Shown here in pieces: positions 10,840 through 19,800 of a stretch of 24,183 nucleotides of DNA (position 1 is the stretch's first letter; each line of letters begins with the position of its first letter). The translations under genes and the position numbers were made by a program. Under the pieces are notes generated by a model. That model did not search any database. It worked only from the letters and a program-made list of their open reading frames with translations, and was not told the DNA's origin. The stretch is from Apostichopus parvimensis (lineage: Eukaryota; Echinodermata; Holothuroidea; Aspidochirotida; Stichopodidae): contig KN882772.1 of NCBI GenBank assembly GCA_000934455.1, positions 126,574-150,756 on the forward strand. Reading direction: 5' to 3'.

Positions 10840-13800
10840 CTGGAGATATAACACAGGAGTGAATTGAGAATGCCTTCACAACGGTTGTCACCAAGGATGA
10901 AAAAAAACATAAGAAATACAACCAAAACTTGCTAACATTTGTCACATTGTTTGCCAAGCAGTTGGATAAAGAGCAAGTGAACTACAATTAATTTTTGTGG
11001 CTGCCTGGTGAATAACGTGGCATGCTTATGTCTATTGACAAGGCTGTCAGTCAAGAGATGGAACATGTTGTAAGTTGCATGTCATTGTGGCTTCGTTTTG
11101 TGATTTGCCTGGCAGCCTGAAGTATAGTGATGGTGAGATTACTAATTACTAAATGAAAAAGCAAGACCACTTTAAAAGAAAACAAACCTGTTTGAAAGAG
11201 ACTATCCAAGGATAATATTTAATGATACATTTGACTCTTGAGTGAGTGTCTGTCCTTAACCACCATGAAGGGCATTAATTAAGAGTTGATAGTTTCCGGA
11301 AAGAAGCTTGCTGGTGAGATTAGTGCAAAGCTATATCAAGATAGATATGAATAGCCTAAGGTCTTTGCCTCGTCTAAGAAAAATTCCCAGAGGGAACACA
11401 TACATTAGAAATGGGAGTTGGTTATGGTGATAACCATATTCTGGTTCTCACTTAGTTCAATACCAGGTTAATGGAGTTTCCTTGCATTGGTTCACAAGTG
11501 TTGAAGTCTGCTGTTAAATGCGACAGAATTTCTCAAGAATTTAAAAGGATTGTCTGGTGGCCCAAATAAGTTACCTTAAAAAATGATAAATAATTTTCCA
11601 AACATGTTGTCAAAGTATGAGAACGCTAATGTTGCGTTTGACAGAGAAAAGATTTTTTAATCGTTAAGGATGGACACTTCCAATATGATTTGAACAGTAC
11701 AGAACGCGACGTCAACTATGCTTATGCATGATTGTGACATAACCCACGCTCCTTACAGTACCTACAGTAGTCACAACAAAAACCACGTTTGTATACAGAT
11801 TAATTTCTTCCTTAATTTTCGGTGAAATTTCTTATAAATTAGATATGTTTTAAAAAACTCCTTAATCCGCCATATATGTAGTAGATCGGTGGTTTCGTGG
11901 TCTTTTGGTAACACAAAATAAGTTTTAACAGCAAACTCTTCATTGTTTATACATCGCGCTATCCAGCTCCAACGCAAGGAATGTTCGCATGTAGGCTACA
12001 GTAATCACAACAGAAACCGCGCTTGTATACAGATTAATTTCTTCCTTAATTTTCGGTGAAATTTCTTATAAATTAGATATGTTTTCAAAAACTCCTTAAT
12101 CCGCCATATATGTAGTAGATCGGTGGTTTCGCTGTCATTGTGTAACACAAGATAAGTTTTAACAGCAGACTCTTCGTTGTTTATACATCGCGTATCCAGC
12201 TCCAGCGCGAAGAATGTTCGCATGTGTAGGCTACTCTAATGTTTACAATCGGACAGTTCTGCGAAGCCTAAGCTTCTCGAAACTACATTCTGCTCTGACA
12301 TCGATTCCGCCAAGTTTCATCTTTCGATGTTCCGAATGCTTTTCAAGTTTCTTTTCACTGTAAATTTGATCCAATTTTGAAGAACAGTTTATGAACTGTG
12401 GTTTGAGTGTGAGAGTATATTTTGTGCAACGCTATACGTATCCCAACTGGGCATGGTACAGTAGGATATACACTCGCGATATGCACGTTATATAATAGGC
12501 AATCACATGTGCGTTTACACGTGAGAGTGTATTGCTGCGGAAATGGGAGTGCTAACTTCAAGTCGCCTGTTTTGTCTATTTGCCAGCACTACGACAATCA
12601 CCATATTGAAGCGTTCGAACAACGGTACTTTTGGTGAGAAACTGGTGAATTTGAAAACCAGATTTCTACAAGAAGAAAACGTCGAATGGGGACAATTTTT
12701 ACATGGTTAGAAAGAGAAAAATAATAACTACAAGGACAATGTATCAAAATCTTCCACCAGACAATTCCTTTAAACACATTTTGTCACATTTAAGAACCAC
12801 AACTAACAAAATAATTTCTAGTCAACTTTGTCTGATGGCAAGAGGAGCAATGTTGCAGATCTTACCAGTTGATTTAACAAGACTGTGCAAACTCATTTTG
12901 TATGCATTCAGCATTCTTTTTCTACATCTGCTCTTTGGAAGGGTACCTTTCCTCTGCATGTGGCACAGTGACATTCTGGAACAGGTTCTCCAAATTTGAA
13001 AAGATACAACCTTAATCAAGTTAACCAACACTGTGGAGGCTACTACTACCAACCTCTTCTCTCGTCTCCCTTCCTCACTCTCCTCTCTTCTCTCTCCGGT
13101 ATCTGAAAAGGGTCGAGATTACCTCCACCATCCTCTGGGGCCTTCCAATGATCTCCTGTACCCTTAGCAGTGTCCTTAAAGAGATATGACCACATCTGAT
13201 CCCAGGAGAGGAAGGTTATCACTGACCAGATGATGAAATTGAAACAGATCCCCAGAAAAGATGAAGATAAAGGCCAGTAAAACATGAGATACCTGCCAAG
13301 ATAAAAGATAGAATAGGCAAAATGTAAAAACATAAAAAAAAACCCATTTATACTTAGAGATACAGAGGCAAAATGAATGAAAACTGAAGGCTAATGATTA
13401 GAAGGATAATAATTACTTATCTTTACATAGTCTTATTCAGTGTAACTTTCTCCAGAATCAATGTGGCTAGTCACTTCTGTGCTGTCTGAAACATTGTCTT
13501 AGTATTTCATTTTTCTCATCTACTGTTTTTAATTCCTTTCTGCCAGTAATTGATTCATGTTGTTAACGATTTAATTCACCAGCACGTACCATACACGGTT
13601 CTCTTGACTCTATATATTATTCAGGGGTGTGCCCAGGAATTCCTGAGTGCCAGGTATACTGATTGCTGTCCTGGGGGATTTTTGAAGGTGCTCAGATGCC
13701 AAATGCTGGCACTTGTGTAGCTTTTTAAGCACATACACAAGTACTAGGTTTGCTAACAATTTACATTTTTTAATTTTTTTAGTGAAATATATTACGTACC

Positions 13801-16800
13801 TGGTAAAAATGATTAGTTATTAGTTTCAAAGAGATTTTACAAGGGACCGATTGAGAGCCGTAAGTAATGTTTCTCGCATGCGTAACTGATGCATTATTAG
13901 TCTGTATGATTTTGGCATAGGCTAGGCCCAATTTATGTTGAATATATTGTTAGGAATGTCGGGATTTTAGATGAAAATAGTGCTGGGCGGGATTCACGAT
14001 TTTTAAGACAGTGCTGGGTGGTAATTTTTAGTGCTGGGCGGGGCCGCCCAGCGTGGGCACATCCCTGATTATTACAAGAAATTCAAAGCCCATTTGTATC
14101 TTTTTAAAAATATTTTGTTCAGTTTATTTCTTTTTAACAGCTTTGTTATTACTTGCTCAAGTCCATATTCCCTTACTGTGATTTCTTAACCATGTTGCCA
14201 CAATTGGGTAACTACAGTATGTCTAACCTATTTAGTATTCACAACTGTGGCCAGGTAACTTTATAACATTTCTGTTCATGGAAAAGGAATGGTGAAGGGT
14301 TTAAACACCACTGGCTCAATGATTCAATTAAGAGAACAGAGGACATGCACTCCTAAAGTAACAACTATTAAATCTTTCTCCAGCCAATAATTCCTTTGCT
14401 ATTTCTTCTAGACCAAAATAGTTGGTAGGAAATGTCACTACTATAGGGCTGATTGGTCAAGTATAAACATAGGGGCTTGTACGTCGTCGTCCAGTGGGCA
14501 CTGACTTTAATTCCCTTTTGACAATTAAGGACATTACTCTTCCAAGGGTAAAACTGCCTTTGGGGAGCAATAGGTCAAAAAAGGAGAAAGAATGCAAACT
14601 TAAAGTAGTATTCACTTAGTGTTGAGAAGGATGAGTGGAAGGCACACACAACAGTGGTAACATTACGTATATGCCACAAATGACAATGACACAAAGCACA
14701 AGTATTTCACTATATCAATAAAGACAACTTCCCCCACCCAAAATAGCCAAAGACTATGAAATGATTAAGAATCATTACTTTTGCATACCAAACTTGATCT
14801 TAGCAAAAACAAAACACAAAATGGAAATGAATACTAAAATTATTACCTCAACCCTGAGAACTGTGCTCTTATGAGAAAATTGGCAGAATAGATTTCAATT
14901 TGTCTAGCTCTGACCTCGACGTAAGCCCCATAGACAGGTTTATTCTAAAGAGAGAGAGAAACATAGCCGGATGAGGTAACAGCATATACAGACTAAAGAA
15001 AAGCTAGAGCAACACAACTGTTAAATAAACACATTGAAATTGCTATTAATTGTTAATTATTAATTTTCCCATAATTGTTCAATGTACATGTACAGACCCA
15101 CTTACAAGATGTCCATGGAAGATCAAACTAACTTGAATTAGGTTTAAACTTGCAGCATTGGGAACTGTTGCATCAGTACTAAGTAACTGCATCTACACGC
15201 CAAGCAGTACACTGTATGGTTACATCACCTCAAGATGTCCTGCTATCAAGACATTAACACAATTGTAACTTATAGGCTTAAATTGATATCAAAATGATTT
15301 CATTTATTTATTATAGAACTACATTCCTGATCACTTTCCCAACCAAGCAAGGCTATTGCAAACTTTGGGCCTAAGAAAGTGGAGCTATTTTTACTGGCTT
15401 TATGTCACTGGATTTGCCAGTAGATAAATGTTCTACCAGTAGACAATTGGCACATAAACCAATTGTAAGTCAGTTGACAATCATGAGTCAAAGAATCGCC
15501 ATGATTCCATTCCTGAAATAAGCCCTGCATTACTGCATATTATCAGCAAATATTAATTGGGCTGCTCTAAACCACCTGTTCGTTGTGTGTTGTAATTCAA
15601 GGAAATGGCCAATTTGAACTTTACTTTAGTCAGAAGAGCTTTATTATTTAAGCACTTGCATTTGTTACACTTTCATGTCTACATTCATCATATTTTTGCT
15701 GAATTACATGAAGCTATAATCAAACACTGTGATTGGATGAAATCCTTCATTTCTGAGTAACAGGCTAACAGCCTCTATGTAAGTTGAAATAATCACTTTG
15801 TAACCTGATACATTGCCTCCTGATTATTTATCACTTTATTAAGTTATCAGAAAATCATTGCTCTGACCCCATATTTAGCTATAGGGTCACAGAGAAGTGC
15901 AACCCTTGTACAGGTAGGTAAATTTCTACACATCCCTACCAGTTGTCTGCATATCCCTACTTGTATATACCAGTTGTCTGCATACCCCTACTTGTATATA
16001 CACCAGTTGTCTGCACTACTTGTGTATAGACCAGTTGTCTACATATCTCTACTTGTGTATATACACCAGTTGTCTGCATATCTCTACTTGTGTATATACC
16101 AGTTGTCTGCATATCCCTACTTGTGTATATACCAGTTGTCTGCATATCCCTACTTGTGTATATACCAGTTGTCTGCATATCCCTACTTGTGTATATACCA
16201 GTTGTCTGCATACTGTATCCCTACTTGTGTATACCAGTTGTCTGCATATCCCTACTTGTGTATACCAGTTGTCTGCATATCCCTACTTGTGTATATACCA
16301 GTTGTCTGCATACTGTATCCCTACTTGTGTATACCAGTTGTCTGCATATCCCTACTTGTGTATACCAGTTGTCTGCATATCCCTACTTGTGTATATACCA
16401 GTTGTCTGCATATCCCTACTTGTGTATACACCAGTTGTCTGCATATCCCTACTTGTGTAAAGACCAGGGGTAGGCACAACATTTGTCTGACTGGATTCCA
16501 TAAATTTGAACATCGATTGTATAGTTTTGATACAAAAAAACTTTTCTTTTGAGAACTGCCAGGCATAGATGCATCCAGACTGTCAGGCCCAATGCTGGAA
16601 CTCTGGTCACCCTAACTGTAACATACTTCAATGTTCATTTGAATGTATGAATTGCAGTCATACAATAAAGGAAATGAGAGCTACAACAGTCATACCAGAT
16701 TCTCTGGACAGTCTAGCCTAATGCTGGACTTCTGGCCACCCTAAATGAAATATGCTTTAACATTTGAATGCGGGAATTGCAAGAAAACCAAATAAATGAG

Positions 16801-19800
16801 CTATGTCAGCGGCCATACCGGATGATCAACATAGTCTTCCATTAACGGAACAATCAAATGTTGAGTCTCGTCTCGGTACCCAAAGAGAAAGAGAGGTGAA
16901 TAAAGGAGAGTCTCAAATATCCTCAGTAAACCAGATCTGTACTTCAGCATCATCTGTAAAGAAGCAGGATATTTGAGTACATGACATGTGACACATTAGC
17001 AGCTTGTATACATATACAGCAGAGCACACTGAAGTATTGTCAGATATGAGATATATGCAAATTATTGAGGCTCACAAATAGTCATTATCCTGATCTTGTA
17101 AAGATATATATAATAAACATAATGCCCGCTGATTGGTTCTAGTCTTGCCTTCACGTTTTAGCCACAGCTTCTTATTGTGTAATATGCTATATTTGTTATA
17201 CTTTTTTACCTCTGAATACTCATTTTATATCATGAGCAGTATACTTAGTACCCTTTTATATCCTTTACTTAGTCATTCGAATTGTTTACATTTTTATTTG
17301 TCTTAATCATTTCATTGTTTTTGCTTGAGCTCCTGTTTTCATCCAATTTCCATTGTATATATTCTATCTAATGGCTGAATAAATATCTATCTATTACTCT
17401 ATTAATCCCAGTCAGGAGAAGAAACCAGAAAGAAAAAAACTGTGCATCTTTCATAGAACTAACAAACTTCTTAAAGGAATTTTTAGTGGCAAATGGGATC
17501 GAGTCCCTCTGGTCATATCCTTTTTTGTCTTTGTATCGCCCTAAGCTTTGCCCTGTGATGAATTTTAGTTTCTGTGATAGAGTGCTTGAAATGTTGGTCC
17601 GTCCTGCCAGAAAATTGGAATCTAACACTGACCTACATCGTCAGTGCGGCACATTGGTCGGACTCAATCAGATCTCACTCTAAGCGTGGCCTTGATACGC
17701 TCACAGGAATGTGTACAAACTTTGCGTATGGCTGTGATTCAAAAAATCTCTCAAATAACAAATATCTGAACAACATAGTATGAAGAAGAACTAGTTGAGG
17801 GAATTCTGGAACGTTTCAACTCTCCAAAAGATTGCTAACTTGCAACTTCACCGGAAAATTTCCATCTGACTTGCTAATTTACTTTCACAAATTTTAACTT
17901 TCCTCGCTTCAGTGTAGCTTGCTAATGATAGCGTCCCTGCAGTCCCAGAAACCAAGTGCTACTATGACATCACATTCGCTCATCGTTCTCCACTGTTCAA
18001 AATATATAAGATTAAGTTGGCGCGAGCCGCGAGGTTCAAAAATTCTCTTCTCCTGAATCATAGGTTAAAAAATCCCCGAACTAAAACTGTGGCACTGACA
18101 AAATTATGGAGTTTTTTTCAAATGCCCAATAGATTGCCACTAAAAAATTCCTTTAAAAGGATAATGGAAGACGAAGATATATATACCCAAAAAATAGTTA
18201 AATTCTTTTTTGAAAAAAAAAAAACATAAAAAGAGCAAGTTGACAGCAACACATTGTTCAAGTCCCATCTTGAAAACCCTTTTTTAATTGATCAAATACA
18301 AAAACAAATATTTTTATTAAATTCATATTAAGAGATGCACATTGTGCTATACTTTGTGATGCCATACATGGACAACACATGAAACTATCTTTTTCCATTG
18401 GTTTCATTTTAAATGCCTCTCCAAATTGAATTTACTTTTTTTAAGTTTGATAAACTCACTTGACTACTGTATGCCGGGCTACAAACCTTACTCTCGTCAC
18501 AAGTTAAAATTACTTTCCCAAAGTCAGGTTATCATTTTAAGAAAAACAAAAGCAGTTTTTGGTGTAGCCAATGGATGACATCAATGTACCCTGACCCAAA
18601 ATAACTGAATAAATTGTAACTGAGCAAGCTGTTAAGAGAGTGGGGGTTGCAGGGGGGGTGGATAAATGTGACTAGTTCTGCAACTCTGTATTATATATTC
18701 CTGTACATGTCCAATTCATTATCCCTCTTAGTAGTTTAATTATTACATTGTTAAAGGTCAATCTGCAATTACCCAATTTAGAATCTGGCTGCCAAAAGCA
18801 TGTTCTGCCTTAAGTAGCAGCATTTATTACTTACAGGTCGAGATGCTCTTGAGGTAACTTCTCCATGTTTTGAATACAAGCTAAGTTCGACCATGAAAAC
18901 ACCTAAATATGCAGAAAGAGAGAACAACGATTTAACCTTTACACATAACTCTCTGAAACTCGTCAGTTTTATTTTCTATTCTGGTTGACAGAGTGCTAAA
19001 ACAATGTCAATGCGGTAATGACCATTAAAGGATTGGTTCAGTTGTCATACATGTTTATGTTATATGAAAGAGGACAATAAAAGAAACACAATGGTGAAAA
19101 ACTGTTCAAATATCTTTTTCGGTTAAAGAGATATTCAAGTGTAAAGTTTTATCAGATTGTGTAGAAACTGCTAAATCTGACTACTGTAGCTGTGATGTCA
19201 CATCCTCACATTCCTGAAAAGTCTTTGTTTTTTGTTCTAAATATTTTGTGAGATTTCATGACTTTCAACCAAAAGATATGTCAGGAGATCTCATATTTGT
19301 CAAAGGAAGTATTTGAGATGAAACATCTGAAGAATTTTTGATTGTATTATTTTCAAATGTGTTAAAAAATGTAAATAATTTTTAAAGAAATATATTCACA
19401 AATGTTAAGGAAGTGAGGATGTGACATCACACCCTCACAGTAAGTCTTTCTACACCAGTCGTTTTCAAAGAAATTTTAATATCTTCAAAGTGTCATGTCT
19501 CCTTAATAGAGCATGCTTTCATGGTATTTCTTCACTGTTCTTTTTGTCTTTTAGTGCTCTTTCATACAAAATAGACATGTCAAACACCTGAACCAATCCT
19601 TTAATGAACAAAATAATTACAAATAATTATTAGTCTTGACATATAGGAATTGGTGGTTTACCGCGGTATAAACTGTTTTCACCTGGATGCGATTTGAATC
19701 TTTTTCTGACTTTGTCAATGAAACACCTTATCAACTTGGGAAACAGTGGAATTGATTGCAAACTACAAATTTCACCAGGACGCTTGGAATATGTTCACCT

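Larger units (their letters stand above)
14945..16818 (-). other. BSCL2: Seipin intron 5
   Basis: GT-AG intron crowded with repeats: dispersed repeat copy B (15378-15671), a minisatellite (15939-16460) and a duplication touching the exon-5 donor (about 16570-16818). Confidence 0.88.

Noticed and set aside
10840-10957. N-terminal hydrophobic extension of the last seipin exon (MANNVTNVSKF...)
   Set aside because: It looks like a signal peptide for a separate protein, but it sits upstream of a clear polypyrimidine-AG acceptor and the rest of the frame is explained by seipin exon 8.
12355-13052. Overlapping open frames of 68-98 codons in seipin intron 7
   Set aside because: They occur on both strands with no recognised domains and no codon-use signal I could defend.
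13046-13122. Open extension of seipin exon 7 (Arg/Glu-rich, ending RRGW)
   Set aside because: It lies past a good donor that fits exon 8 in phase; it is low-complexity CT-rich intron sequence. It could matter only if the intron is retained.
15957-16631. Long open frames with repeated QLSAYPYLC, PVVCISLLVY or MQTTGIYTSRD peptides
   Set aside because: They arise on both strands of a 33-bp tandem repeat, lie in an intron, and have no unique coding flank; frame openness is a by-product of the period.
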